From positions 62,001 through 126,000 of the forward strand of contig JAFPZD010000014.1 of the NCBI GenBank assembly GCA_017417465.1: DNA of 64,000 nucleotides, given 5' to 3'. This document shows positions 49,636 through 58,904 of this stretch, one piece after another. Source of the DNA: Prevotella sp. GTDB lineage: Bacteria > Bacteroidota > Bacteroidia > Bacteroidales > Bacteroidaceae. Position 1 is the stretch's first letter. Each line of letters opens with the position of its first letter. A program made the translations under genes and the position numbers. A model generated the notes under the pieces. The model searched no databases, was not told the DNA's origin, and saw nothing but the letters and a program-made list of their open reading frames with translations.

Positions 49636-49676
49636 CACGCTAGAAAACCTGATTAAAACTAATCTAAAGAATAAAT

Positions 49677-51161
49677 ATGGAGCAGAACAAGTATTTCTTC
49701 GCTGTAGACCTTGGTGCTACCAGTGGAAGAACCATCGTAGGCAACATTGCCGACGGCCACATTGCCTTGGAGGAGGTGACACGCTTTCCCAATAACCTTA
49801 TAGAGCAGGGAGGCCACTACTACTGGGATATTCACGCCCTTTACTTCGAGATTATCAAGGGTCTGAAAGAGGTGGCTCGGCGTGGATTGGAGATTACCTC
49901 CATCGGCATCGACACTTGGGGCGTCGACTTCGTTTGCATTGGTGACGACGGTGCTATCCTTCGCAATCCGCGTGCCTATCGCGACCCCATCACCTTCGAT
50001 GCCATGGACGACTACCTGAAACATGTCATCTCTAAGAAGGAGGTCTACGACGTGACGGGCATACAGTTCATGAACTTCAACTCGATCTTCCAGCTCTATG
50101 CCATGAAGCGTGAGCAGAACAGCGCCTTCCGCAATGCAGCGAAGATACTCTTCGTGCCTGACGCCTTGTCGTGGATGCTCACCGATAACATGGTGTGCGA
50201 ATACACCATCGCCTCCACCTCGCAGCTGCTCGATCCGCGCACGAAGCAGCTCGACGAGCGCCTGCTGGCCTCGCTGGGCCTCTCGCGTGCCAAGTTCGGC
50301 CGAATGGTGCAACCAGGAACCGTCATCGGCGTGCTCACCGACGAGGTGCAGCGTCTCACGGGTCTCGGTCCTGTGCCTGTCATCGCCGTCGCTGGTCACG
50401 ACACTGGCTCGGCTGTTGCCGCCGTGCCCGCCAAGGACGAGCATTTCGCCTACCTGTCGAGCGGCACGTGGAGCCTTATGGGCATCGAGACGAAGGATGC
50501 CATCATCAGCGACCTGAGCTATGAGCGCAACTTCACCAACGAGGGTGGCATCGAGGGCACGACCCGCTTCCTGAAGAATATCTGCGGCATGTGGCTCTAT
50601 GAGCGCTGCCGCTTGGAGTGGCCCGAGGAGGTGCGCAAGCTCTCGCACCCCGAACTGCAAGGACAGGCCATGACCGTCGAGCCTTTCCGCTCGATCATCA
50701 ACCCCGACGACCAAATGTTCGCTGCCCCGTCGAGCATGATTGGTGCCATTCAGCAGTACTGCCGCGACACCAACCAACCCGTTCCCGAAACACCTGCTGA
50801 GATCTGCCGCTGCATCTTTGACTCGCTCGCCCTCCGCTACCGTCAGGTGTTCACGTGGCTGCAGGAGTTTGCCCCGTTTAGCCTCAACGTGCTGCACATC
50901 ATTGGTGGCGGCTCGCTGAACAAGTATCTCAACCAGTTCACCGCTAACTCGACAGGAGCCACCGTGCTGGCTGGCCCTCAGGAGTGCACCGCCATTGGCA
51001 ACATCATGATGCAGGCAAAAGCTGCAGGCATGGTGGACGACATCTGGCAGATGCGCGCCATCATCGCTGCCTCAACCGAAATGGTGAAGTACGAGCCGCA
51101 GGACAAGGAGCAGTGGGATGCCGCCTACGAGAAATACCTATCAATAGTAAACAAGAAGTGA
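49677..51161 (+). CDS. rhaB: Rhamnulokinase
   Basis: 494 residues. Phosphorylates L-rhamnulose at O-1 with ATP, in the cytosol. FGGY kinase motifs: FFAVDLGATSGRTIVG at the N-terminus (phosphate 1), IGIDTWGVDF, VAGHDTGSAVAAVP (second ATPase motif) and HIIGGGSLNKYLNQFTANSTG near the C-terminus. The AVDLGATSGR form and the overall length are those of rhamnulokinases. It is followed by a GxxExxY cassette, then rhaA, in the same orientation. Confidence 0.96.
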   Translation: MEQNKYFFAVDLGATSGRTIVGNIADGHIALEEVTRFPNNLIEQGGHYYWDIHALYFEIIKGLKEVARRGLEITSIGIDTWGVDFVCIGDDGAILRNPRAYRDPITFDAMDDYLKHVISKKEVYDVTGIQFMNFNSIFQLYAMKREQNSAFRNAAKILFVPDALSWMLTDNMVCEYTIASTSQLLDPRTKQLDERLLASLGLSRAKFGRMVQPGTVIGVLTDEVQRLTGLGPVPVIAVAGHDTGSAVAAVPAKDEHFAYLSSGTWSLMGIETKDAIISDLSYERNFTNEGGIEGTTRFLKNICGMWLYERCRLEWPEEVRKLSHPELQGQAMTVEPFRSIINPDDQMFAAPSSMIGAIQQYCRDTNQPVPETPAEICRCIFDSLALRYRQVFTWLQEFAPFSLNVLHIIGGGSLNKYLNQFTANSTGATVLAGPQECTAIGNIMMQAKAAGMVDDIWQMRAIIAASTEMVKYEPQDKEQWDAAYEKYLSIVNKK

Positions 51162-51166
51162 ATTTG

Positions 51167-51672
51167 GAACCTTAAATTCTCATAAATCTCTCACAAAATC
51201 TTTTGTAGGATGAACTTAGAAGATAAGAGAAGAGACTACTTGAACAAGATGTACAACATCATTGGTGCAGCCATGGATTTGTACAATGAGTTAGGTTATG
51301 GCCTTTCAGAACCTATATATCAGGAGTGTCTCTCTATCATCTGTTCCGAGAAAGATATTCCCTGGGAACGCGAAAAGACGATGACAATGTCATTTCACGG
51401 ACATGAACTGAAAAAGAAATACATAGCAGACTTCGTTTGCTACGGTGACTTGATAGTTGAACTTAAAGCCGTTTCAGAAATAAATGCTGACCATCGAGGA
51501 CAATTATTCAACTATCTGCGCATGACTGATGCATACGCCGGTCTTCTTATCAACTTCGGAAATCCCAAACGACTCGTATCGGAGCGTTACATCTACGACT
51601 ATGTTACTGGTAATTATGAATATGTTAGGAGTCAAAAAGATTTTGTGTCCGATTTGTGAAAATTTAAGGTTC
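51167..51672. mobile_element. 0.5-kb inverted-repeat cassette carrying a GxxExxY gene
   Basis: Terminal inverted repeats 51167-51204 and 51635-51672 agree at 33 of 38 positions (tip gaaccttaaatt). TTTG flanks both ends (51163-51166, 51673-51676), possibly a target duplication. The single gene inside fills the space between the repeats, and its stop codon lies in the right one. It is clearly more AT-rich than rhaB and rhaA on each side. It starts 6 bp after the rhaB stop. Confidence 0.75.
51210..51659 (+). CDS. GxxExxY family protein (PD-(D/E)XK nuclease-like)
   Basis: 149 residues. The signature GLSEPIYQE (G-x-x-E-x-x-Y) at about residues 31-39 defines the family, and the later block IADFVCYGDLIVELKAV gives the D...ExK pattern of a PD-(D/E)XK nuclease core. 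YLRMTDAYAGLLINFGN follows, also typical. Function in this family is not established. Base composition is lower in GC than its neighbours, and it is enclosed by inverted repeats between rhaB and rhaA, so it is probably an acquired unit rather than part of rhamnose metabolism. Confidence 0.88.
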   Translation: MNLEDKRRDYLNKMYNIIGAAMDLYNELGYGLSEPIYQECLSIICSEKDIPWEREKTMTMSFHGHELKKKYIADFVCYGDLIVELKAVSEINADHRGQLFNYLRMTDAYAGLLINFGNPKRLVSERYIYDYVTGNYEYVRSQKDFVSDL

Positions 51673-51712
51673 TTTGGAATAATACAACTTAGTTAAATAC
51701 ATAGTTAAAGTT

Positions 51713-52963
51713 ATGAAAGCAAATCTTATTGAACAGGCTTACGCCGTAGCAAAAGAGCGCTACGCAGCCATTGGCGTCGACACCGACGCAGTACTTAACC
51801 AGCTTCAGAAGCAGCAGCTCTCACTGCACTGCTGGCAGACCGACGACGTTGTCGGCTTCGAGCGCAACGAGGCTCTCTCGGGTGGCATCCAGACCACTGG
51901 TAACTATCCCGGCCGTGCTCGTACCATCGACGAGGTGCGCCAGGATATCGAGTTCGTGAAGACCCTCCTCGGCGGCAACCACCGTCTGAACCTCCACGAG
52001 ATCTATGGCGACTTCGGCGGCAAGTTCGTCGACCGCGACCAGTGCGGCGTCGAGCATTTCCAGAGCTGGATTGACTGGGCCAAGGAGAACAACATGAAGC
52101 TCGACTTCAACAGCACCTCGTTCTCACACCCCAAGAGCGGCGACCTCTCGCTGGCCAACCCCGACAAGGGCATCCGCGACTTCTGGATTGAGCACACCAA
52201 GCGCTGTCGCCGCATTGCCGATGCCATGGGTAAGGCTCAGAACGACCCCTGCATCATGAACATCTGGGTACACGACGGCATGAAGGACATCCCCGTGCAG
52301 CGTAAGAAGTACCGTGAGATCCTCGCTGCCTCGCTCGACGAGATCATGGAGGAGAAGCTCGACGGCGTGAAGAACTGCTTCGAGGCTAAGCTCTTCGGCA
52401 TCGGCCTGGAAAGCTACACCGTCGGTTCACACGACTTCTACACCGCCTACTGCGCTACCCGCAAGCAGATGTACACCCTCGACACCGGCCACTACGAGCC
52501 CACCGAGAACGTCTCCGACTTCGTCTCGACGCTGCTGATGTACGTGCCCGAGCTGATGCTCCACGTCAGCCGCCCCGTGCGCTGGGACAGCGACCACGTG
52601 ACCATCATGAACGACCAGACGCTCGACCTCTTCAAGGAGCTCGTCCGCAGCGACGCCCTCGACCGCGCCCACGTAGGTCTTGACTACTTCGATGCCTCCA
52701 TCAACCGCATCGGTGCCTACATCATCGGCAGCCGCGCCACCCAGAAGTGCATCCTCCAGGCCATGCTCGAGCCGAAGGCTAAGCTGCGCGAGTACGAGGA
52801 CAACGGACAGTACTTCGAGCGTCTCGCCCTGATGGAAGAGGCCAAGTCGATGCCGTTCGGCGCTGTCTACGACTACTTCAACCTGAAGAACAACGTGCCT
52901 GTTGGCGAGGAGTTCATCGCTGCCATCCAGCAGTACGAGAAGGATGTCACCAGCAAGCGCTAA
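51713..52963 (+). CDS. rhaA: L-rhamnose isomerase
   Basis: 416 residues. Interconverts L-rhamnose and L-rhamnulose, using divalent metal, in the cytosol. The N-terminal helix pattern AYAVAKERYAAIGVDTDAVL, the block LHCWQTDDVVGFE, NLHEIYGDFGG, LDFNSTSFSHPK (substrate and metal site), WVHDGMKDIP, and DTGHYEPTENVSDFVS all match RhaA. Length is normal. A hairpin at 52984-53020 ends the transcript before the pectic lyase gene. Confidence 0.97.
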   Translation: MKANLIEQAYAVAKERYAAIGVDTDAVLNQLQKQQLSLHCWQTDDVVGFERNEALSGGIQTTGNYPGRARTIDEVRQDIEFVKTLLGGNHRLNLHEIYGDFGGKFVDRDQCGVEHFQSWIDWAKENNMKLDFNSTSFSHPKSGDLSLANPDKGIRDFWIEHTKRCRRIADAMGKAQNDPCIMNIWVHDGMKDIPVQRKKYREILAASLDEIMEEKLDGVKNCFEAKLFGIGLESYTVGSHDFYTAYCATRKQMYTLDTGHYEPTENVSDFVSTLLMYVPELMLHVSRPVRWDSDHVTIMNDQTLDLFKELVRSDALDRAHVGLDYFDASINRIGAYIIGSRATQKCILQAMLEPKAKLREYEDNGQYFERLALMEEAKSMPFGAVYDYFNLKNNVPVGEEFIAAIQQYEKDVTSKR

Positions 52964-52983
52964 TCTTTTCCGTTCATAACAAC

Positions 52984-53020
52984 AAGAGAGAGGATGCATT
53001 TCCGTGCATCCTCTTCTCTT
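52984..53020 (+). terminator. Terminator after rhaA
   Basis: aagaga-gaggatgca pairs with tgcatcctc-ttctctt around tttccg, 21 bp after the rhaA stop codon and 19 bp before the next ATG, so it might also attenuate read-through into the lyase gene. Confidence 0.7.
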
Positions 53021-53038
53021 ACACCAACCATACCACAC

Positions 53039-55102
53039 ATGAGAACTATTACTACCCTGATGCTTCTGCTGTTTGTGACAGCAACAGCTGTGGCTGATGA
53101 ACTGAGAGAAGGCTTTGAACAGGGAATGCCCACGTCGGCACCCTCGTCGGAAACCACTGTGACACTGTCGTCGGGACAATGGCGGCTGAAAGGTGTCTAT
53201 GCCAAAAGTGATAATGGCAGCAAGCGAGCCACCATGAGTGGCAATGGCTACTTGGTGACGCCAGTGCTCAGCCAGCCCGGCAGAGTGTCGTTCGTCCACC
53301 GGGCATCGGGTAGTGGAAAGAAACTGCTGGTGGAGAAGTCTGTCGATGGGGGAAACTCGTGGACAGAGATTGGCACGTCTACCGTGTCGTCGTCGACACC
53401 CTATGGCAGCAGTTCCTACAAGGTGAACTCCACGGAAGCTGATACTGAGGTGCTGCTGCGCTTTACTGCCCTGAGTGCCACCATTTACATCGACGATATC
53501 GTCATCACCCTCCAGTCGGCCACGCCTGACACGCCAGCCGAGCCGGAGGATTCAACCTATATCACCACCGGCATACCCATCCCCACAAAACCCTTCCCAA
53601 CACCGCTGCACGAATACTTCATTGCGCCCGATGGCAGCGATGAAAGTGGTGACGGCAGCATTGAGAAACCTTGGCAGAACCTACAGTATGCGGTCGACAA
53701 GGCTGTAGCAGGCGATCATATCGTGTGCCGTGGAGGAACGTATAAGCCGACGATGAAGAAAGACGGGAAGAAGTATACCGTGCGTATCACGACTTCAGGC
53801 ACGGCTGAGGCTCCCATCGTCATCCGCAACTATCAGGACGAACGCCCCGTCTTCGACTTCGAGCAGCAGCTCATCGACCAGAGCGTGGGCGACCGAGGCG
53901 TCTTGATGACGGGCAACTACTGGTGGCTTTTCGGACTGCATATCACCCATGCGGCTGACAATGGCATCAAGCTTGAAGGATCGCACAACCGCATTGAGCG
54001 CTGTGAGTTCAGCTACAATCTCGATACGGGCCTGCAGCTGGGCTTCGGCCATAAGTTTAGCGACACCTTCCCCAACCTCAGCAAGAACGATGGCACCTAC
54101 TGCGCCTATAACGACATCATCGACTGCGACTCCCACCACAACTGCGACTACGACTCTAACTATGGCAGCGATGCCGATGGCTTTGCCTGCAAGATGCACA
54201 ACGGGCGCGGCAACCGCTTCATACGCTGTCGGGCTTGGCACAACAGCGACGATGCGTGGGATCTCTATGAGACCGACTTCGACGTCATCCTGGCTGAGTG
54301 CTGGGCATGGGACTCCGGCAAGGCCGAAGACCATCTCTGGGTGAAGGATTACATCAGGAAGAGCAGCAACATGTCGTTCTCGGGCAATGGCAACGGCATT
54401 AAGCTGGGGGGCAATGGCGAGGGCGGCTCATCGCGGGGCATTCACTATGCCTACAACTGCATCGCCTTTAACTGCAATGCCGGCAGCTCCGTGAAAGGCT
54501 TCGACTGCAACAGCCACAAGGACGGGCACGTCATCATTGGTTGTCTGGCCTTCAACAACAGCTATGACTACATGTTTGAGTCGGGCGGCTCTGATACTAA
54601 TACCAAGTTCTACAACAATATCTGTCTGGGCAGACAGGAGATCTCTGTCGGAACCGATGACTACAATGCCCTGGCGACACCCATGTCGAAGAACGGATGG
54701 ACTCATCATCTGGTAACCGGCATCGGGCAGGACGACTTCCTCTCGCTCGACGAGGAGGATGCGCTCAAGCCCCGTGCCATCGACGGCTCGCTGCCCCGTC
54801 GCTTTGGCCGACTGGCTGCTGATAGCCGAATGATCGATGCCGGCAATGCTGCCTACGACGTTCCCGACAACCTGATTGCTGACTTCCCCTTCCTGAAGCG
54901 TACCTTGACGGGCACTGCTCGTGACCTCGGCCCCTACGAGCGTTCGCAAACCGATGCTTCCTGCATTGACGCCTTGAACTGCTTTGAGCTAAGCACTTTC
55001 AGGAACAAGCAGATAGAGCATGGTCGTTTGGTTATCATTGATAGCGCTGGCCATCGCTATAACGCTATGGGACAAAGATGTGCAAACAGCATGAATAGAT
55101 AA
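53039..55102 (+). CDS. PL9-type pectate/rhamnogalacturonan lyase-like secreted protein
   Basis: 687 residues from the ATG at 53039 with signal peptide (ends AVA). Residues about 20-160 are a beta-sandwich module; from about 195 a right-handed parallel beta helix begins (FIAPDGSDESGDGSIEKPWQ). The PL9 active-site region is recognisable: GSDADGFACKMHNG with the putative catalytic base Lys385, then NRFIRCRAWHNSDDAWDLYE with acidic Ca2+ ligands. It would cut pectic polysaccharide, possibly rhamnogalacturonan I given its place in a rhamnose region. The C-terminal HRYNAMGQR resembles sorting-like tails of this phylum. Confidence 0.85.
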   Translation: MRTITTLMLLLFVTATAVADELREGFEQGMPTSAPSSETTVTLSSGQWRLKGVYAKSDNGSKRATMSGNGYLVTPVLSQPGRVSFVHRASGSGKKLLVEKSVDGGNSWTEIGTSTVSSSTPYGSSSYKVNSTEADTEVLLRFTALSATIYIDDIVITLQSATPDTPAEPEDSTYITTGIPIPTKPFPTPLHEYFIAPDGSDESGDGSIEKPWQNLQYAVDKAVAGDHIVCRGGTYKPTMKKDGKKYTVRITTSGTAEAPIVIRNYQDERPVFDFEQQLIDQSVGDRGVLMTGNYWWLFGLHITHAADNGIKLEGSHNRIERCEFSYNLDTGLQLGFGHKFSDTFPNLSKNDGTYCAYNDIIDCDSHHNCDYDSNYGSDADGFACKMHNGRGNRFIRCRAWHNSDDAWDLYETDFDVILAECWAWDSGKAEDHLWVKDYIRKSSNMSFSGNGNGIKLGGNGEGGSSRGIHYAYNCIAFNCNAGSSVKGFDCNSHKDGHVIIGCLAFNNSYDYMFESGGSDTNTKFYNNICLGRQEISVGTDDYNALATPMSKNGWTHHLVTGIGQDDFLSLDEEDALKPRAIDGSLPRRFGRLAADSRMIDAGNAAYDVPDNLIADFPFLKRTLTGTARDLGPYERSQTDASCIDALNCFELSTFRNKQIEHGRLVIIDSAGHRYNAMGQRCANSMNR

Positions 55103-55257
55103 TGCTTAACTAGGATTTTTTTTAAAAAGTGATAGTACGCTCGTAATTTCTGCAGTATCAGGTTTGTGGTTTGCAGATAGGCCGTATGTTCTTGCAAACA
55201 GAATCTTCGGCAATGAAAATTTAGTTGTAAAAGTTTGGCTGTAAAGAAAATAATTCG

Positions 55258-55265
55258 TACCTTTG
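55258..55265 (+). promoter_or_regulatory. -7 promoter element of rhaT
   Basis: TACCTTTG followed by GCAAAG, 30 bp before the rhaT ATG. Confidence 0.7.
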
Positions 55266-55295
55266 CAAAGTAAATAAAACAAATCTCTAAAACGT

Positions 55296-56333
55296 ATGGA
55301 AATTTTAATCGGACTTATCATTATTGCCATTGGCGCATTCTGCCAATCGTCGTGCTACGTACCTATCAATAAGATCAAGGACTGGTCGTGGGAGTCGTAC
55401 TGGATTGTGCAGGGCGTGTTTGCATGGCTAGTGCTGCCGTTCCTCGGCGCACTGCTTGCCGTCCCCGAGGGACAGTCGCTGTTCGGACTCTTTGCTAGTG
55501 CACCGTCGTTCAACGTGTGGATGACCATTCTCTTTGGTGTCCTCTGGGGCGTGGGCGGCCTGACGTTCGGCCTCAGCATGCGCTACCTTGGTGTGGCACT
55601 TGGCCAGTCCATTGCGCTTGGCACCTGTGCCGGCTTGGGCACCATCATGGGGCCCGTGCTGCTCAACATCTTCTTCCCCGAGACCGACCCGCTGTCGAAG
55701 CTGACCTTTGCCGTCATCCTGGGCGTCGTGGTTACGCTGGTTGGCATTGCCATCATCGGCGTGGCAGGTTCGATGAAGTCGGCATCGCTCTCTGAAGAGG
55801 AGAAGAAAGCTGCGGTGAAGGACTTCAACTTCCCCAAGGGCATTGTTATCGCCCTGCTCGCCGGCTTCATGAGCGGCTGCTTCAATGTCGGTTTGGAGTT
55901 CGGTAAGGACATCAACTTCGGCGAGCTCACCGACCCGATGTTCCGTACGTTGCCGGCCACGTTCCTCGTGACGCTGGGTGGCTTTGTCACCAATGCCGTC
56001 TACTGTTTCTACCAGAACCAGAAGAACCACACGTGGGGTGACTATGCCAAGAAGGCCGTTTGGGGCAACAACCTGCTCTTCTGTCTGTTGGCCGGCGCCC
56101 TGTGGTACTCGCAGTTCTTCGGATTGTCGCTCGGACGCTCCTTCTTCGAGACAGGCGGCACGATGGACACCCTCTCGTTCTGCATCCTCATGGCACTGAA
56201 CGTCGTGTTCTCAAACGTCTGGGGCATCATCCTCAAGGAGTGGAAGGGCTGCTCGCAGAAGACCATCATGGTACTCGTTTGTGGCATCATCGTGCTCATC
56301 ATCTCCTCGTTCCTGCCACAGTTCATTGGCTAA
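55296..56333 (+). CDS. rhaT: L-rhamnose/proton symporter
   Basis: 345 residues with about ten transmembrane segments. The sequence IGAFCQSSCYVPINKIKDWSWESYW, FGVLWGVGGLTFGLSMRYLG and LGTCAGLGTIMGP are characteristic of RhaT. It imports L-rhamnose with a proton across the inner membrane. It has its own promoter and a strong terminator at 56391-56433. It is located between the pectic lyase and the rhaD/aldA side of the region. Confidence 0.95.
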   Translation: MEILIGLIIIAIGAFCQSSCYVPINKIKDWSWESYWIVQGVFAWLVLPFLGALLAVPEGQSLFGLFASAPSFNVWMTILFGVLWGVGGLTFGLSMRYLGVALGQSIALGTCAGLGTIMGPVLLNIFFPETDPLSKLTFAVILGVVVTLVGIAIIGVAGSMKSASLSEEEKKAAVKDFNFPKGIVIALLAGFMSGCFNVGLEFGKDINFGELTDPMFRTLPATFLVTLGGFVTNAVYCFYQNQKNHTWGDYAKKAVWGNNLLFCLLAGALWYSQFFGLSLGRSFFETGGTMDTLSFCILMALNVVFSNVWGIILKEWKGCSQKTIMVLVCGIIVLIISSFLPQFIG

Positions 56334-56390
56334 GTAGGTAGAGGAAAACAGTCCCTTGGCCAAGTAGCAAGAGAAAGCAGAAACAATCGT

Positions 56391-56433
56391 CCCGCACTTT
56401 CCCCACCCCAAAAGCGGGTGTGGAGAGTGCGGG
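56391..56433. terminator. Bidirectional terminator after rhaT
   Basis: cccgcactttccccaccc pairs with gggtgtggagagtgcggg around a short loop, between the convergent rhaT and a secreted-protein gene. Confidence 0.8.
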
Positions 56434-56438
56434 TTATT

Positions 56439-57092
56439 TCAATAGTCCAGAGACCATGTCCCTAAGCGCTTCAAAGGGCCTTTGGGAATGGTGGTCCACT
56501 TTTCGCGCGGCTTGATGCTGTCGTCGAAGGCGTTGGAGACGACCTGCTGACGCTTGTGTGTCAGGTAGTTATAGCTGATGGTCTCGTCCTCCCCCGACAT
56601 GCGCGACAGGGAGTGCTGTTCTTCGCCAATGAGGTAGAAGTCGCCGTCCTGAAAGCGGAAAACGTAGGTGACGTTTGGCGAGCCGTAGCTACCCATGGTC
56701 ATGAACGCCTCGATGCCAATGGTCATCGTGCCGCGCGGCGTGATGTTGATGGCGTAGTCGATCATTGTGTACTCGTCGACAGTGGCAGGCATCACCTCGT
56801 CGTACGTTTTCCATAGTCGAAAGCGCCCACCGTCGGTGCCAAAGTAGATGGCCAGCAGGGGCTGGTTGAAGTTGTAGGCATAGCCATCGTCGCGCACTTT
56901 GATATGTGCCGAGTCGTTGGGCAGTGCGATGAGGGCCAAGTCGGCAACGCCGTCCTTGTTCAGGTCGCCGACGCTCTCGGTGTGCCACCACCCTTCGGGC
57001 ACGATGTAATCGACCGATGTGCCTGTGGACTTCAACTCCTGTGCTCCGCAGAGCAGTGGCAGCAAGGCCAGTAATGTCAGTAGTTCTTTCAT
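56439..57092 (-). CDS. Secreted protein of unknown function with an FG-GAP-like motif
   Basis: 217 residues from the ATG at 57092 (signal peptide MKELLTLLALLPLLCGAQ). VGDLNKDGVADLALIA resembles an FG-GAP/Ca2+-binding repeat; the remainder is beta-rich (LLAIYFGTDGGRFRLWKTYDE, VTYVFRFQDGDFYLIGEEQ). Similar Bacteroidales proteins are annotated only as hypothetical. A -7 element TATCTTTG lies at 57213-57220, giving a leader of about 115 nt that contains the inverted repeat at 57108-57169. Confidence 0.7.
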   Translation of the reverse strand: MKELLTLLALLPLLCGAQELKSTGTSVDYIVPEGWWHTESVGDLNKDGVADLALIALPNDSAHIKVRDDGYAYNFNQPLLAIYFGTDGGRFRLWKTYDEVMPATVDEYTMIDYAINITPRGTMTIGIEAFMTMGSYGSPNVTYVFRFQDGDFYLIGEEQHSLSRMSGEDETISYNYLTHKRQQVVSNAFDDSIKPREKWTTIPKGPLKRLGTWSLDY

Positions 57093-57107
57093 ACCTTCTA
57101 TATTACA

Positions 57108-57169
57108 CACCACAGAGACACAGAGTTCACAAAGAAATAAACCTCTGTGTTCTCTATGTCTCTGTGGTG
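57108..57169. repeat. Inverted repeat in the leader of the FG-GAP-like gene
   Basis: caccacagagacacagag (57108-57125) is complementary to 57152-57169 at 17 of 18 positions; a second, inner pair (cacagag with ctctgtg, 57119 and 57143) overlaps it. It would form a hairpin in the 5' untranslated region. Confidence 0.8.
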
Positions 57170-57212
57170 AATTTATTCTCGTTGTCTGCTTTCATCTTTG
57201 AAAAATGCGCTG

Positions 57213-57220
57213 CAAAGATA
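57213..57220 (-). promoter_or_regulatory. -7 promoter element of the FG-GAP-like gene
   Basis: TATCTTTG followed by GCAGCG on the minus strand, 120 bp before the ATG. Confidence 0.6.
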
Positions 57221-57280
57221 CATATTTCCCGCGACACGACCAAATATTCCTGCCTTTTTTTCAGGCCGCCACCCTCTGCG

Positions 57281-58579
57281 TCAAGCACCGGTGAACTTGC
57301 CGACAAAGAGAATGACGCCAGAGGAGGCTTCGCGAATGACGTAGACGAAGGGATGGTCGGCGTGGAAAGTGGCCGTGGGAATGGTTTCGGGCATAGCAGC
57401 ATTGACATAGCCCTCTGCAACTGTCACTGCTGCCGCCTCCGAGCCTTCTTCATTCACCTTGATTTTGGCCTTCTGGCGCATCATGGAGATATAGACAGGA
57501 AGACTGCACATATTGCATATCTCAGTATTGTTGGAGTCGAAAGTCCGATGGATGCCCATCTTCTGTAACAAGCTGATCAGTCCGCCTTCCATGTTGTCGG
57601 TATCCGAGGATGTCTCATAGCGGGGCAACTTCAGGTCAACCTCGTGGGTGCGGGCACCACTCATCGGTGTGTTGGCGTAGCCCAGTGTCCACCCCGTTTG
57701 CGCGAGGTAGTCAATGACGTCGTCGGTAGTCTTTCCATCTTCGGGCAGCAGCACGGTCATGGTCCACATTTTATTGCCATAGGGTATTTCGACGGCCGAG
57801 TAGGTTTCGTTCTTGGTATATCTTATCAGCACGTCCTGGTGCATCATCGGCAACTTTGTGGTACCGCCTTGGGTGGTGAAGGTCTCGTTCTTGGTGTTTT
57901 TGGGGTCGAATTTTGAGGTCCAGTCCGCCTTGAAGTAGATGGCATTCAGCAGGTACGACATCGCGTCGGGCTTGACCGCATCAATAATGTTCGGAATCAT
58001 GCCTCTGGTCTTCTCGTTACACCATTTGTTGATGGCTTCCGTCGACTTCTTGACATCATTAAAGTCGAGCGTTGCAGCCTTTGCATCATAGTAGGTCTTC
58101 ATGTCGGCTTCGAACTGCGACTTCAGCACGTAGTTCTTGTTCAAGAAGATGGCGTTCGCAATGTTCAGCGTCACCTTCTCGTCCACCTTTGGCAGATTGT
58201 CAATGAGGTTCTTGCAGTAGTCGTTCACGGCCTGGATGCCACCCTCGTGGAAGCCGAGTGTCTGCTCGAGTTCCTTCTCCGTCTGACCTGTGGTCGCATC
58301 GTTCACCATCCCTAAGACGTAGGTGATGCTCAGCGGTGAGTAGATAAAGCTCTTCTCACTCTTGTCAGCATCATTGGCTGTCTTCAAGTAGTTCAGCGCA
58401 AACTGGTTGTTGTCGTTAACAAACAGCTTTTGCGGTTCGGTCAACTGAATCGGCTTTATGTCCGCCACCATGTTCACAACTTTCTTGACCGTATCAGAAT
58501 CTTCGTCTGATGTGGAGCACGACAGCATCAGCATGCTGCCAATGGCCATTGCCGCCATAAGGAATAAATACTTTTTCAT
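57281..58579 (-). CDS. Serpin lipoprotein
   Basis: 432 residues with a lipobox (LMLSC, Cys near residue 21). The serpin fold is complete: NQFALNYLKTANDADKSEKSFIYSPLSI, NAIFLNKNYVLKSQF, LLNAIYFKADW, and the reactive-centre hinge VNEEGSEAAAVTVAEG, whose small residues permit loop insertion, so it is likely an inhibitory serpin. The end, FHADHPFVYVIREASSGVILFVGKF, is the serpin signature. Anchored at the surface or periplasmic face, it would trap serine or cysteine proteases of host or competitor. The scissile bond lies about 15-18 residues after the hinge (AAMPETIPTA) but cannot be fixed. Confidence 0.94.
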   Translation of the reverse strand: MKKYLFLMAAMAIGSMLMLSCSTSDEDSDTVKKVVNMVADIKPIQLTEPQKLFVNDNNQFALNYLKTANDADKSEKSFIYSPLSITYVLGMVNDATTGQTEKELEQTLGFHEGGIQAVNDYCKNLIDNLPKVDEKVTLNIANAIFLNKNYVLKSQFEADMKTYYDAKAATLDFNDVKKSTEAINKWCNEKTRGMIPNIIDAVKPDAMSYLLNAIYFKADWTSKFDPKNTKNETFTTQGGTTKLPMMHQDVLIRYTKNETYSAVEIPYGNKMWTMTVLLPEDGKTTDDVIDYLAQTGWTLGYANTPMSGARTHEVDLKLPRYETSSDTDNMEGGLISLLQKMGIHRTFDSNNTEICNMCSLPVYISMMRQKAKIKVNEEGSEAAAVTVAEGYVNAAMPETIPTATFHADHPFVYVIREASSGVILFVGKFTGA

Positions 58580-58685
58580 CTTGTTGTTTCAATTATTGTT
58601 TTTGCATATAGAACGTGGGAAAAGGCAAAACTTGCACGGACAAACGTTAAAGAGTGCAAACAAGTCCACTGCTCATAATGAAAAA

Positions 58686-58711
58686 CCCTCAACGCTTCAC
58701 AGCGTCGAGGG
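58686..58711 (-). terminator. Terminator after rhaD
   Basis: On the minus strand ccctcgacgc pairs with gcgttgaggg and is followed by TTTTT. It is 194 bp past the rhaD stop; the interval 58712-58904 has no recognisable gene. Confidence 0.75.
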
Positions 58712-58904
58712 CCCCTATAATTGTCAGTAGTTGTTTTTTAAATCTTTTACCTTAAAAGAACGTCATACCATCAAACCTTGCTTATGAAACATCGATTATT
58801 TTTTATGCTATGAGAACTTCGTTACCCTGAATGCCTTTCTGGTATTGACCCGCAGCTGCCACGAGGACTGCTGCCTAAGATTATATATGAACGCGTATGT
58901 AACT

